Position numbers and translations under genes: made by a program
The notes under the pieces: generated by a model
The model's database searches: none
Told to the model about the DNA's origin: nothing
The model's input: the letters and a program-made list of their open reading frames with translations, nothing else
NCBI GenBank assembly: GCA_016195405.1
Contig: JACPZP010000032.1
Span: forward strand, 40,920 to 104,919
DNA: 64,000 bases
Reading direction: 5' to 3'
From: Planctomycetota bacterium
Lineage (GTDB): Bacteria; Planctomycetota; Planctomycetia; Gemmatales; Gemmataceae
Shown here: positions 1 to 8,862 of the stretch, one piece after another
Layout of the letters: every line of letters starts with the position of its first letter
Numbering within the stretch: the stretch's first letter is position 1

Positions 1-1
1 G

Positions 2-1414
2 CAAGACAAAGCCACCGTCCTCTGTGTCGTGCCGCAACATCTTGAAGAAGGCAAGGAGATCGCGCTTGCCAAGCCCGAATTGGAGTTGGCCCTCGGTCAG
101 CCGGTGCTTTTTCCACTTCATTCCTCCACCGTCCGCGGTGAAGACAAGGCCGGCGAACTCATCGAAGTCGTCCCCGGCCAGCTTCTGCAATTGCCGCCTT
201 TGCATACGATCCTGCGCGGCGGCAAACGCAGCGGCCAAAAGAACGTTCCGGTGACGCTGGCCGCCCGCTGCACCGAGATCGGCACGCTCGAGCTTCACTG
301 CGTCGCCAAGGAGGGATCCAATCGCTGGCGGCTCGAATTCAACGTCCGCGACATCGTCAAAGATCCCGAGGAAACCGCCGGCGAGCGCGACCAGGCCGGC
401 GAAACCGCGCTCACCGATGTCTGGCCCGAAGAACAAGTGCAAGAAGCGGCGAAATCGATTCGCGCCGTCTATCAAGGCGAGCCCGACGCCTCCGATCCAC
501 GGCAACTGACTAAAGCACTGGAAGCCGCCTTAGACGCCGGCCGCGATAAATGGCCCTCCGGTCTTTGCCGGCGGCTCTGGGACTTTTTGAGCGAAGTCGC
601 CGATCGTCGCCGCACGTCACCCGCGCACTTGAGCCGCTGGCACAACCTGGTCGGCTTCGCGCTCCGACCCGGCTTCGGCGACTCGCTCGATCGCTTCCGG
701 GTCGAGCAACTATGGAAGCTTCTCCACGCCACGCGCACCCAGTCCAGCGCCAACCGCTCGGGCGCTCCCGCCAAGAGCCTGGCCGCTCCTGAAGGCGGGG
801 CCGACTATTGGATCATGTGGCGGCGCGTCGCCGGCGGACTTGGCGTCCAATATCAAAACGCTCTCTTTAACCGCCTTCGCCCCGTGTTGCTGCCGGCCAA
901 GGGCAAGAGCATCGCCAAACCCGGCGCCAACGAATTCACCGAGATGTGGCGCGCGGCCGGGGCCCTGGAGCGCATCGACGTCAAGCAAAAAGAACAGCTA
1001 GGCCACACCATCGTCAAAGCTTGCCGCCGCAGCCCCGTCCCCTCGCACGCGTTCTTCGCGCTGACCCGCCTGGGGGCCCGCGTGCTCCTCTATGGCCCCT
1101 TAAACGCCGTCGTCCATCCACAGGTCGTGCAAACCTGGCTCGACGGCATCCTGAGTTTCGAGCCCGGTAACCACAGCGAACGCTTGGCTTGGTGCTTTTG
1201 CCTCGCGCAGCTCGCCAGATGCAGCGGCCAACGCGCTCTGGACGTCGACGACAGCCACCGCCAAAGCGTACTTACTGTACTCGAAAACCAGTCCGTGCCG
1301 AAGCACTGGGCCCAGATGGTGGCAGAAGTCGCGGAATTGGACAGCGAGGAACAGTCGCAGATGTTCGGCGAGTCGCTGCCGATGGGGTTACGGCTCGTGC
1401 GCGGAGGAAATTGA
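2..1414 (+). CDS. Hsp70-like chaperone with C-terminal DUF3731 (5' end outside window)
   Basis: Only the C-terminal ~470 residues are visible. The frame is already open at base 2 (reads TVLCVVPQHLEEGKE), so the ATG at 29 is internal and the real start lies left of the window. Visible residues ~1-110 look like the end of the nucleotide-binding domain and the beta-sheet substrate-binding part of a DnaK-like protein (LGQPVLFPLHSS, ARCTEIGTLELHCV). The rest is the helical DUF3731 region, with GLCRRLWDFLSEVADRRR, HLSRWHNLVGFALRPGFG and YWIMWRRVAGGL, which planctomycete and proteobacterial Hsp70 proteins of this type carry in place of a normal DnaK lid. The expected role is an ATP-driven cytoplasmic chaperone of unknown client range; clients and co-chaperones cannot be told from here. 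The assignment rests on motif recognition. Confidence 0.8.
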   Translation, partial: QDKATVLCVVPQHLEEGKEIALAKPELELALGQPVLFPLHSSTVRGEDKAGELIEVVPGQLLQLPPLHTILRGGKRSGQKNVPVTLAARCTEIGTLELHCVAKEGSNRWRLEFNVRDIVKDPEETAGERDQAGETALTDVWPEEQVQEAAKSIRAVYQGEPDASDPRQLTKALEAALDAGRDKWPSGLCRRLWDFLSEVADRRRTSPAHLSRWHNLVGFALRPGFGDSLDRFRVEQLWKLLHATRTQSSANRSGAPAKSLAAPEGGADYWIMWRRVAGGLGVQYQNALFNRLRPVLLPAKGKSIAKPGANEFTEMWRAAGALERIDVKQKEQLGHTIVKACRRSPVPSHAFFALTRLGARVLLYGPLNAVVHPQVVQTWLDGILSFEPGNHSERLAWCFCLAQLARCSGQRALDVDDSHRQSVLTVLENQSVPKHWAQMVAEVAELDSEEQSQMFGESLPMGLRLVRGGN

Positions 1415-1713
1415 CGGACGAAACGGCTGCGGAAAGCTCAGGGACTCACAGCCTCATACAGACTCATGCACTTTGGCGGTGAGCTCGTCGACGTAAGACG
1501 TTGATTATATGAATGTTACGGCGGAAAAAATGTCAGGGACCCACAGTCTCACACTCATATACCCCCCGCCGGCAGGACCGGCTTCTGACTCACCTTTCTC
1601 CGGTGCGCAATCAACTGATTATCCATAACCGATTGATGGAAAGCAACTTATGGATTGCATTGCTTGCGCACGCGCGCGCACCATCAAACTTGGGTGAGGT
1701 AGGGGTCAGGTGA
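1415..1713. other. Intergenic stretch with a dispersed repeat
   Basis: No convincing gene. It holds an imperfect ~59-base repeat (1624-1682) that recurs at 30829-30888; the shared core is TTGCGCACGCGCGCGCACC. The phrase CAGGGACYCACAGYCTCA occurs twice (1438-1455 and 1543-1560), suggesting a small local duplication. I see no rho-independent terminator with a T-run behind the Hsp70 gene. Confidence 0.5.
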
Positions 1714-2055
1714 TTAGTAGTTCTCGAGGTTGACGACTTCGCCGCCGGCGCGGGTGGCCAGCGCGGGCATGATGGGGGCGGCGGAGTAGGAGAGGAAGCG
1801 GACGGAGCCGTCGGCAAAGGCGAAATTGGCGCCGCCGGAATGCAGGCTCCAGAAATGGAACATATCGCATTGCTCGGTAAGACTGCCGGGGCTGAACGAG
1901 TATGGTCCCGGCGGACACGAGTAAGGATTGCCGGGAATGACGTTGAGTTCGCTCATGCCCATGTGCATGTCGGCGGAACCGGTCAGAAGTTGTCCCGAGG
2001 CGGCGTACCACCAGCCGTATTGGAAGTCGGGTAGCCCGGCGCCGGCCAACTGGGT
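1714..2055 (-). pseudogene. C-terminal remnant of a DUF1559 (pseudopilin-like) protein
   Basis: About 110 codons read like the last third of a DUF1559 protein: DFQYGWWYAASGQLLTGS followed by the family's closing motif HSGGANFAFADGSVRFLSY (the H-X9-DG signature), then a stop. The prepilin N-terminus and the first ~200 residues are missing; the frame runs upstream into the 3' end of the neighbouring gene at about 2050. There is no plausible ribosome-binding site, so this is probably a dead fragment left by a deletion. A complete member of the family lies at 11652-12611. The boundary of the remnant is approximate. Confidence 0.75.
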
Positions 2056-2957
2056 TCGGGAAGCCCAAATGCGCTTAACGTGAATTCGCTTTCGAGGAAG
2101 TTGCCTTCGTCGAGCGAAAACTCGTAGATGTCTTTCTTTGTGACTAACTCCTTATTTTCACCAAGTGCTTTGAATGTTTTTGTTCGAACGAACCTCTTCA
2201 GAATAGCAGAATCCGCATTGGAAGTATCGTACTCAAAATCGCCTTTAATCCGCCCATCGTTCCAGATATCTCCCGCATCGAGCGAAACCTCTAGGTCAAA
2301 GCTTCGCAAAAGCCAGAAACCCATGGAATCGATGAGCATGGTTCCCCTGTTAATGTGGACTGCCTTCTTCCTCTGATCCGGCCCTTCAAGAGTAGGGGGT
2401 CGCCGGTCTTCGAAGTCTACTCTTAGGCACTGTTTTTCTCCTTCTTTGGTCACGGTTTCCTTTCCCCAAACGAGTCTGTTGTCTGTCGCGAGAGATGGCA
2501 GGTAGTCATGCTTTAATAAATCAAGGGGAAGATTGAGCAGGTACAAAATCGAAAGATCCGAAGCGGCCGTGGCCTTCTCGGCCCCGCGCTCAATCCGCCT
2601 CAGCAACCAAGGCGCGTTATCGTACTTCTGGAAAAGCGAAAAGCCGTACTTGGAGTTAATACCTGAGCACTCGCCGCTCAGAATCCCGGAGTCGTCTTGT
2701 GAGGGGCGTCTTTCTATGAACCAAGATCCTGTTGGACATTGGCGAAATTCACCGCGCATCACAAGGGATTTGGGCCTCTCGTTAACCTGCACGAATAGGG
2801 AGTATTTTCCTTGTAACCGTCGAAGTTTCTGCTTGTACTTCTCCCAACCCGCCGGAGCTTTCTTGAGGAACTCGTTCGCGCCAACGGAAAAGCAACTCAA
2901 GAAACCGGTCAAGGTAGCGAGAAACAAAGCAGTTAGGACCGTTATGACTCGTTTCAT
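1983..2957 (-). CDS. Secreted hypothetical protein with a replaced C-terminus
   Basis: Reads as 324 aa beginning with a signal-peptide-like segment (MKRVITVLTALFLATLTGF), followed by a soluble domain containing YLLNLPLDLLKHDYLP and KQCLRVDFEDRRPPT. I do not recognise a characterised family, although proteins of this layout are common in planctomycetes. The sequence is coherent up to SEFTLSAFGLPEP (about residue 300); the final ~23 residues are simply an out-of-frame reading of the adjacent DUF1559 remnant. I infer that a deletion joined this gene to the tail of a DUF1559 gene and removed the native C-terminus. It could still be expressed with this tail. Function unknown. Confidence 0.6.
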   Translation of the reverse strand: MKRVITVLTALFLATLTGFLSCFSVGANEFLKKAPAGWEKYKQKLRRLQGKYSLFVQVNERPKSLVMRGEFRQCPTGSWFIERRPSQDDSGILSGECSGINSKYGFSLFQKYDNAPWLLRRIERGAEKATAASDLSILYLLNLPLDLLKHDYLPSLATDNRLVWGKETVTKEGEKQCLRVDFEDRRPPTLEGPDQRKKAVHINRGTMLIDSMGFWLLRSFDLEVSLDAGDIWNDGRIKGDFEYDTSNADSAILKRFVRTKTFKALGENKELVTKKDIYEFSLDEGNFLESEFTLSAFGLPEPSWPAPGYPTSNTAGGTPPRDNF

Positions 2958-3117
2958 TGCAGCTTTCCATTTTCGCTAGTAGGAAGGCATCCGGCACAAA
3001 CGACGTGGGCCGCCTTTCCACGGCCTGAAGCACAGTCGACTGCGAATTATCGCAAACACACGTCGCGAAGGAATTCGGCTCGAACGACAGAGCCGGCGCA
3101 ATCCCGGAAAGGTCAAA

Positions 3118-3420
3118 TCACTTCTTCTTCTCCTTGCACTGACAATCACCCTGCAGTGTCTCGATACATTCGCACCAGTTGCAGTCCAGTCGCGTTTCCT
3201 TGCAAAAGCCAGGGGCTGTGAAACAGACATACAATGGCCCTTGCTGATCTGACACGGAACACGCAGTTGCCGTGCAATTAATTCCAACACATTGTTTAGG
3301 CGGCGGCGGATCGTTCCCTAACACATTTCCCTGTGGCATCAGGCAGAAGCTTACAATGAGACAAAACAGGCCCATGACGGCAAGCAGTGAACCGCAGTTA
3401 CGCTCAGCCGAATCGAACAT
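3118..3420 (-). CDS. Small secreted cysteine-rich protein
   Basis: 100 aa from the ATG at 3420, chosen because GGAGG sits 7 bases upstream; a longer frame to 3483 has no such site. The N-terminus carries a hydrophobic export segment (LLAVMGLFCLIVSFCLM). The mature part is Cys-rich (CVGINCTATAC, CNWCECIETLQGDCQC) and ends in a lysine tail. The Cys spacing suggests disulfides or metal binding in the envelope, but I recognise no named family. It lies 40 bases downstream of the MauE/DoxX-like gene on the same strand, so the two may be co-transcribed. It could have a redox or metal role linked to that membrane protein; this is inference from proximity only. Confidence 0.6.
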   Translation of the reverse strand: MFDSAERNCGSLLAVMGLFCLIVSFCLMPQGNVLGNDPPPPKQCVGINCTATACSVSDQQGPLYVCFTAPGFCKETRLDCNWCECIETLQGDCQCKEKKK

Positions 3421-3460
3421 TGTGTACCTCCAGTAAATGATAAAATGGGTTACGTTAGAT

Positions 3461-4348
3461 TCACCTTGGGAGAACGTCCCCAACTACCCAGCCTTGTAAC
3501 TGGGCGTGGGATGGGTGATCCGTATAGATCGTGTAAGTACTTCCAAACGTACCACTTGGGCCGGGAAATCTCGCCACCATCGCAACGGCCTTTGATTCTC
3601 CGGGCCCCAGAGTGAGCGGCATATCGCGGAGGGCATTAACAGAACAGTCATATGTGCCGCCGAGCAAGCGGACCCTGACCTCGGAGTTATTCGTTATCGT
3701 GACCCTTGTCACGACTTCAACTCCCGTTGAAAAGCTTCCCAAGTTCGACACTTGGGGATGGAGCAAGACCCCTTCCGGAAACAGCGAAGCGCGGATGGAC
3801 GGGACCCACGCCAACCCTCCGAAAAGGACGAGGGCCAAGATCGGCATAAGTATCAACTCTCGCCATGCTAGGAACAAAGCGAAGTTAGAAATGTGGAAGA
3901 GTGAATGAGGACTCCAATGCAAAAGGCCGACCAAAACCAACAAGTCCGCTGAGAAGACAATCCATGGATTTAGCGCCAAGGATCCCACGCACCCACAACT
4001 AGTTTTCCCCTGCACGCCAAGTGAGAAATTAATCCCTGCAAAGGCCAAGAACACAGCAATCGCAGCAACCCATGCGCTTCGAAGTTGAAGACCGGAAGCT
4101 AGCCAAATGCAAAGGACTAATTCCAACTCGTTTATGGCTAAATTGAAGAGGTTTGATTGTAATGGCGCTGGACCACCAATGAAGAGTGCATGTGCCTTCA
4201 TCACGGATGCGCCAAGAAGCAAGAAGACTACTACAAAGCGAATGAATGCGTGACCGGAGGCTCGACCGCTCCTCGGAAACTGCTCGGCCACACTTTCTGA
4301 TGAATCTCTCGACACGTGAAACCTCGAAGCTACTCGCTTTGGCGTCAC
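3461..4348 (-). CDS. MauE/DoxX-like membrane protein with C-terminal DUF1573-like domain
   Basis: 295 aa from a GTG at 4348; the first ~30 residues are not membrane-like and the true start could be internal. Residues ~33-180 form about five membrane segments (FIRFVVVFLLLGASVMKAHAL, WIVFSADLLVLVGLLHW and others) with a loop cysteine pair in SCGCVGS, as in MauE/DoxX redox-associated membrane proteins. After a further membrane helix, residues ~200-295 form a beta-rich extracellular domain (VTRVTITNNSEVRVRLLGG, LTLGPGESKAVAMVARFPG) of the DUF1573/Ig-like type common in planctomycetes. It probably takes part in thiol-disulfide or other electron transfer at the membrane. The small Cys-rich protein at 3118 follows. 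Confidence 0.7.
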   Translation of the reverse strand: MTPKRVASRFHVSRDSSESVAEQFPRSGRASGHAFIRFVVVFLLLGASVMKAHALFIGGPAPLQSNLFNLAINELELVLCIWLASGLQLRSAWVAAIAVFLAFAGINFSLGVQGKTSCGCVGSLALNPWIVFSADLLVLVGLLHWSPHSLFHISNFALFLAWRELILMPILALVLFGGLAWVPSIRASLFPEGVLLHPQVSNLGSFSTGVEVVTRVTITNNSEVRVRLLGGTYDCSVNALRDMPLTLGPGESKAVAMVARFPGPSGTFGSTYTIYTDHPSHAQLQGWVVGDVLPR

Positions 4349-4450
4349 CGAAAACCTTGGAAGCCTCCGGCGGCCGTACTCGTTAACTTCCGGGCAGCTA
4401 CAATCTTGTTGCCTGTCGCCGTTTGTGTGCCACGTCCCTTTCTTGATTTA

Positions 4451-5545
4451 CTACTTTGCGTTAAGTCGCAGTTTCTCGAAGTCCCAAAGTCGCAGGGTTG
4501 AGTCCATGCCGCAAGTCGCGAGCCAGCGGTTATCGGGAGACAAGGCCATTGAAGGGCACCCAGCTTTGCCTGGGGCGAAATCGGCTGCGATCTTTCCTGC
4601 CGCGAAGTCCCAAACGAAGACTCTCCCCGGTAGGTCATACTCCGTTCCGGTGCAAGTGAGGAGCAACTTGCTGTCTTTTGTGAATATCAGCCTACGCGCG
4701 GCGTCTGGAAGTGCGTCAAATTGGTGCAGTTTTTCGAGTGTAAATGCGTCCCAAAGTGTTATCACTTGCCGATGAGGAGCGCCGACGCCGCTCGTAGCTA
4801 TCCATTTGCCGTCAGGGCTCAAGGCGACTCCGTGGAAGAGCCCTGCAGGCGGTTCACGTTTATGCTCGAAGCGTTTGAGGACTTGAAGTCTCTCGGCGTC
4901 CCAAAGCTCAAGCTTGAAAGCGTAAGCAAGAGCCAAGCGACTGGCATCCGCCGAAACTGCAACGCTCGTGGCTTGTTCTTTGAAGTCGGCTGGTAGTGGG
5001 GTTGACTTGTGTGTCTCCAAGTCCCAGAAATGAATCTGCGGGTTTTTCAAGGTTAGGCAGATCGAAATGAAACGCTTTCCGCCGGGGAGGAACTTAATTC
5101 CCGACGGCCGGTTTCCGGGTAGTGCAAAGTCAAATTCGTCTACAACTGCCCAGTTGCGCCCCCTCAAGAGACGCAATTTGCCGTCTCGGGATGCTGTCAA
5201 GAGGCTCGCGCTATCAGGGGAGAAATCACAAGCCGTGCATTCGGGCACGCGGGCTGTGCGAACGTGCTTGCGCGTCTTAATGTCCCAAAAGTCGATCAGG
5301 GAGTCATCTTGGCGCCTAACATTTCCGAAGCCAATCACGTAAGCTCCGTCTGGGGTGAAGGAAACACCGTGTGTAAGGTGGCCGTCTGGCCGCGTAAGCT
5401 CGCAGAGCGGCTCGAAAAGTGCGGACTTTTCACCAAGCGGACCTATGGCTTCAAGTCGCGCTGTTAGAATGTCGCCGCATAGCATAACAAGCGCACAACC
5501 GAATCCGGCAATCCAGAGCATTCGCACTCGGGCAATTGGTCTCAT
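4451..5545 (-). CDS. Exported WD40-repeat protein
   Basis: 364 aa beginning with an export or anchor segment (ARVRMLWIAGFGCALVMLCG). The rest is a series of ~40-residue WD40 blades recognisable by ends such as LIDFWDIKTRKHV, QIHFWDLETHKS, VITLWDAFTLEKL, RVFVWDFAAGKI and LRLWDFEKLRL, interspersed with FSPDSASLLTAS- and LSPDGKWIATSG-type strands. Seven to eight blades would close one propeller. Planctomycetes encode many such proteins as scaffolds; no catalytic domain is present and no partner can be named. It lies between the MauE-like gene and the 799-aa adhesin, all on the minus strand but separated by short gaps. Confidence 0.8.
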   Translation of the reverse strand: MRPIARVRMLWIAGFGCALVMLCGDILTARLEAIGPLGEKSALFEPLCELTRPDGHLTHGVSFTPDGAYVIGFGNVRRQDDSLIDFWDIKTRKHVRTARVPECTACDFSPDSASLLTASRDGKLRLLRGRNWAVVDEFDFALPGNRPSGIKFLPGGKRFISICLTLKNPQIHFWDLETHKSTPLPADFKEQATSVAVSADASRLALAYAFKLELWDAERLQVLKRFEHKREPPAGLFHGVALSPDGKWIATSGVGAPHRQVITLWDAFTLEKLHQFDALPDAARRLIFTKDSKLLLTCTGTEYDLPGRVFVWDFAAGKIAADFAPGKAGCPSMALSPDNRWLATCGMDSTLRLWDFEKLRLNAK

Positions 5546-5588
5546 AAGAACCCCGGTTCGTTATTGTAGAAACCGCTGGGCGGTCCTC

Positions 5589-7988
5589 TTAAGGGACAGT
5601 GATCCAAGCGCCATCTCCAACTTCGAACCAAGTAACGCAACCTCGGTTTCCTCGCACGCGCACACCAAGCAGAGTTGCGATTCGCCGCATATTGTCTTCC
5701 CCCACGCCAGGACCAACTGGTGACCCATCTGAAAAGTTCAACGCTGCCGCAGCGCAGGTTTGCAGATCGATCAGGGCGTTGTTAGAAAGGGCTCTTCGCA
5801 TCGCATCAGCGATCTCATTCACGTTTTCGTTATAGAGGAGTGATGCCGCGTTCCCGCGTTGGTCGAGTTGTACACCGTACGGATTTCCGTGGCTTGCGAG
5901 CACCAAGCGCGAAATGCTGTGGTCGGGAAAAAAGTACTCGTAGTCTTGTGTTAACCAACTCAAGACGCTTCCGAGTCCAATCACGCTGTGGACGTTGCTG
6001 ATAATGTAGGCATTGCCACCGTAGTGATCCCTAGCTTGTTGTCGATAGGCTCGGCGCTCGGCGCCGTTATAGCCACCGACAATCACCACCGTAAGTCCTT
6101 GTGAGCTTGAAGTAATCGTTGGGTTGTCGTTGTCAGGAGGATCATCTCGGACTCGTGCCGAAGTAACGCCGAGATCAGTGTCGTTGCAGGCTGTGAAAAA
6201 AGTGTCTCCTGAGTAATGAGCCTCAAGGACGATCCCGGGCTGTCCGATGAAGCCGCTGTCGAGATCGTATATGATGGCTACGCTGTTAACCGGGTTGACG
6301 GCGCCAATGCCCAAATGGGTCAGCGTGCCGCCGTCATTAGCGTAAAGATCGACAGTACCGTGAGGCCTGTCGCCTTCCGCAGTGCCGCCTTGAACCACCA
6401 CTTGCACATCGATCCAGGGGAGAGTGTAAGGGTCGCCTTCTTGCGACCAGAGATTGGAAACATTCCAATTCGCGCTAATCTGATAGTCCAGAAAACTAAG
6501 CTGCACCTCTGTTTTCACCGCTATTGTGACGGTCGTTGTCCCGGAGACGCCGCCCACGGAATCGTGGGCTTGATAGGTGAAAGTGTCGCCGCCCGTCCAG
6601 CCTGGCAAGGGCGTGTAGCTGAAATTCCCGTTGGAACTCAGCGCGAAGGAAAGGGCATGTGCCGGACCGCCGACCAATGTTGCTGTCAATACTGTGTCAT
6701 CGCTATCGATATCGTTGGCCAGCACGTTGCCGGTGATCGTGGTGTCGTGCAAGCCCTCGAATGCATCTGTAACGGCGAGCGGCGGCGAATTGGTGACGTT
6801 CAAGCTCACAGTCGCCACGTTGCTGTAGCTGGTGCCGTTGTAGTCCTTGTAAGTGAATGAGTCCTGGCCCAGGTAGAGGTAGGAAGGCGTATAGGTGAAT
6901 GAGCCGTCACTACTCAGGCTCAACGAGCCGTGAGACGTCGTGGCAACGAGGACCGCTGTAAATTGGGAGCCTCCGTTGAATACGTCGTTGCCGAGAACGC
7001 CTGGGGCAGAAACGGAGAGCGTGTGGTCGTGTGCTACGGAATAAGAGTTATCGTAGGCAACGGGAGGCTTGATTTGGACATTCGGATCTATTACGAGCAA
7101 ATTGGTCGGGTCGTAGTCGCCAAGGCGGATGCTTACCTGGCCCTTGTCGGCTAGCACATAGCCGCTCTGGACCGAATGGAATTCGCCGCCAATCTGTTGA
7201 AAGGCCACCGGAGCGGTCTGCATCAGGAAGTGGGATTGAGTGCGAATTAGCAAGTTCCCTTGGCTATCGAGCTGCAGATCTTCCGCACCAGTATAGGACA
7301 GGGTCAGCTGGCTTGCATCGGCGAATGGGTGAACGAAGAAATTGAACGTTAGTGTATCCTGGGTCGCGGCAAAGCTCTCATCGATACCGTCGTAGACGTT
7401 TTGGTACCAAAGCTCGAAATAGCTGTTGAGTGAATCGACACCGTCATTCGTTTGGAAACCAGTTGCTTCGCTAGAGCCGCTGAGCGGCGCCGAGCTTTGG
7501 GCGCCGAAAGGCGAGGTTGCGTTTGCGCCGAGCAGGCCAAGTCGGAGGGTATCGTGGGCTTCGTCGGGGTTGTTACCGGCCGCCGATGGCAAGATCATGG
7601 TCGCTGCCGCGCTAGTGTCCAGAAGGAGTTGAAACTTGTCGCCCTGCGATTGGAATTGGGAATCCGCGCTAGGTGTTTCGGCACATGCTTGAAAAGGTAC
7701 TGGCATGCTCGTGTCGCTAGCGATTTGGTCCGAGCCCGTTGACGAAAACGCGCGAAAATCTTGGATAAGCGCGCTTCCATTTTGCAAGAGCGAAATATCG
7801 AATGCTTGCATCGGATCGCCGCTCAACACTTCACGGACCTCCAGCGTCTGTAGGTTCGGGGTGAATCGCCAATGCAAGCGCTTGCGCGCGGGACGCTTGC
7901 AAGCCCGGCTCGGAGCTAGATGCTCCACGGAGAGTTTATCCCACAAACGACTTAGTCCAAGGCGAAGGCGATGGCAGAGATGGTGCAT
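5589..7988 (-). CDS. Large secreted Ig/cadherin-like repeat protein with caspase-like C-terminus
   Basis: 799 aa. The N-terminus has the basic segment and TLEVREVLSGDP tag that mark many planctomycete surface proteins (LEPR/LExR-VLSG type). Residues ~310-500 hold two tandem domains of the VCBS/cadherin-like kind (DNSYSVAHDHTLSVSAPG, FTYTPSYLYLGQDSFTYKDYNG; NVLANDIDSDDT, FSYTPLPGWTGGDTFTYQA). The last ~170 residues start with LTVVIVGGYNG and contain LVLASHGNPYG and IDLQTCAAAALNFSDG: a His in an SHG context and a Cys after a hydrophobic strand, the arrangement of a clan-CD (caspase/DUF4347/CHAT-like) fold. Expected to be outside the cell. Peptidase activity is inference; the dyad could also be degenerate. 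Confidence 0.75.
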   Translation of the reverse strand: MHHLCHRLRLGLSRLWDKLSVEHLAPSRACKRPARKRLHWRFTPNLQTLEVREVLSGDPMQAFDISLLQNGSALIQDFRAFSSTGSDQIASDTSMPVPFQACAETPSADSQFQSQGDKFQLLLDTSAAATMILPSAAGNNPDEAHDTLRLGLLGANATSPFGAQSSAPLSGSSEATGFQTNDGVDSLNSYFELWYQNVYDGIDESFAATQDTLTFNFFVHPFADASQLTLSYTGAEDLQLDSQGNLLIRTQSHFLMQTAPVAFQQIGGEFHSVQSGYVLADKGQVSIRLGDYDPTNLLVIDPNVQIKPPVAYDNSYSVAHDHTLSVSAPGVLGNDVFNGGSQFTAVLVATTSHGSLSLSSDGSFTYTPSYLYLGQDSFTYKDYNGTSYSNVATVSLNVTNSPPLAVTDAFEGLHDTTITGNVLANDIDSDDTVLTATLVGGPAHALSFALSSNGNFSYTPLPGWTGGDTFTYQAHDSVGGVSGTTTVTIAVKTEVQLSFLDYQISANWNVSNLWSQEGDPYTLPWIDVQVVVQGGTAEGDRPHGTVDLYANDGGTLTHLGIGAVNPVNSVAIIYDLDSGFIGQPGIVLEAHYSGDTFFTACNDTDLGVTSARVRDDPPDNDNPTITSSSQGLTVVIVGGYNGAERRAYRQQARDHYGGNAYIISNVHSVIGLGSVLSWLTQDYEYFFPDHSISRLVLASHGNPYGVQLDQRGNAASLLYNENVNEIADAMRRALSNNALIDLQTCAAAALNFSDGSPVGPGVGEDNMRRIATLLGVRVRGNRGCVTWFEVGDGAWITVP

Positions 7989-8110
7989 GGGCGTCGATCC
8001 TTAGTGCTGAAAATCGTAGTTGCCCGATGACGGCATCTGATTTGAAACGTGGTGCCTATCGTAACCCGCATTGCCGCGATTGCAAGCGATGTCGCTGTCA
8101 TCTTTTGACC

Positions 8111-8482
8111 CTACGCGCGCTTTTTCGGTTTCCGCCGCGGCTTCGCGCGCTTTTTCCTGCGTTTTTGCCGCGAGAAACGCGCATCGGCTTCCATCACCAG
8201 TCCGATCAGCGCCGCACGCGAGTGAATGTTGCAATGCTTGTAAAGTCGGCTCACGTGCTTTTTGCCGGTGCCGAACTTCACCTTGCCGGCGCCGAACTTC
8301 AGCGCCAGCTGCTTGTGAATCAGGGTGACCTTGCCCGCGCGGCAAAGCGCTTGGGCTGTGTGTAACTGCTGCGACGAAAGGCGCCAAGCCTTTTGGAACA
8401 GCTCCCAAACCGCTGCCGAAATCTTGGGGGTGAGCCCACCGAGCGGGATCGCGTCGTGTGGCCTTACATTTTTTGTCAGCAT
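8111..8482 (-). CDS. Small LuxR-type HTH protein with internal duplication
   Basis: 123 aa from the ATG at 8482, with no obvious Shine-Dalgarno site. Residues ~35-100 align with a LuxR/GerE-type four-helix HTH (LSSQQLHTAQALCRAGK, KKHVSRLYKHCNIHSRAALI). No receiver or sensor domain is present and the C-terminus is a basic tail (SRQKRRKKRAKPRRKPKKR) that may add DNA affinity. A 21-base tandem duplication at 8262-8303 inserts a second copy of a KFG(A/T)GK segment in front of the recognition helix, which could disturb DNA binding. It is probably a DNA-binding regulator or a decaying one. Direct repeats at 8538-8561 upstream might be its own operator. Confidence 0.6.
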   Translation of the reverse strand: MLTKNVRPHDAIPLGGLTPKISAAVWELFQKAWRLSSQQLHTAQALCRAGKVTLIHKQLALKFGAGKVKFGTGKKHVSRLYKHCNIHSRAALIGLVMEADARFSRQKRRKKRAKPRRKPKKRA

Positions 8483-8862
8483 TCGAGGGGACGCGAATGG
8501 GCATATGGGCCTCCTGCGATGGTGATGTGTAGGGGATGCTGTACGCGACTGCTGTACGCGAAAGTGTACGTACTAATAATTGCCAAACGGGTCTCGATTT
8601 GGACAAAGATTCCGCGTTTTTTCGGAAATAATTGCAACTTCTTGGGAAATTTGCACTTACGCCATTAAGATACCCCCACCCCCGTTTATAGGTAATAATA
8701 CCTTATATCGGTGCTTTCCTCATCATTCGCACTTGGCTCAAAGAAGCCGCGGCCGACGGGATTGGACACGGAGCGTCCGGACAGCGCTCCTACGCGGAGC
8801 GCGGAGCGAGACGGAGATGCGAGCGAGGCAAAAGGCAGTCAGGCTCGAAAGCCTGACCTACG
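8483..8862. other. Intergenic stretch with short repeats and hairpins
   Basis: No gene supported. It contains direct repeats of GCTGTACGCGA at 8538-8548 and 8551-8561, followed by GTGTACGTAC, upstream of the LuxR-type gene. A perfect 8-bp hairpin (GTCAGGCT-CGAA-AGCCTGAC, 8838-8857) lies just downstream of the stop of the minus-strand gene at 8863 and could end its transcript, though no T-run follows on that strand. The AT-richer part around 8570-8700 could hold a promoter, but I see no decisive boxes. Confidence 0.45.

Noticed and set aside
3118..3420. TGA at 3118-3120 as another selenocysteine
   Set aside because: It follows a Lys run, the frame beyond soon runs into the neighbouring gene, and no hairpin at the proper distance is visible; ordinary stop.
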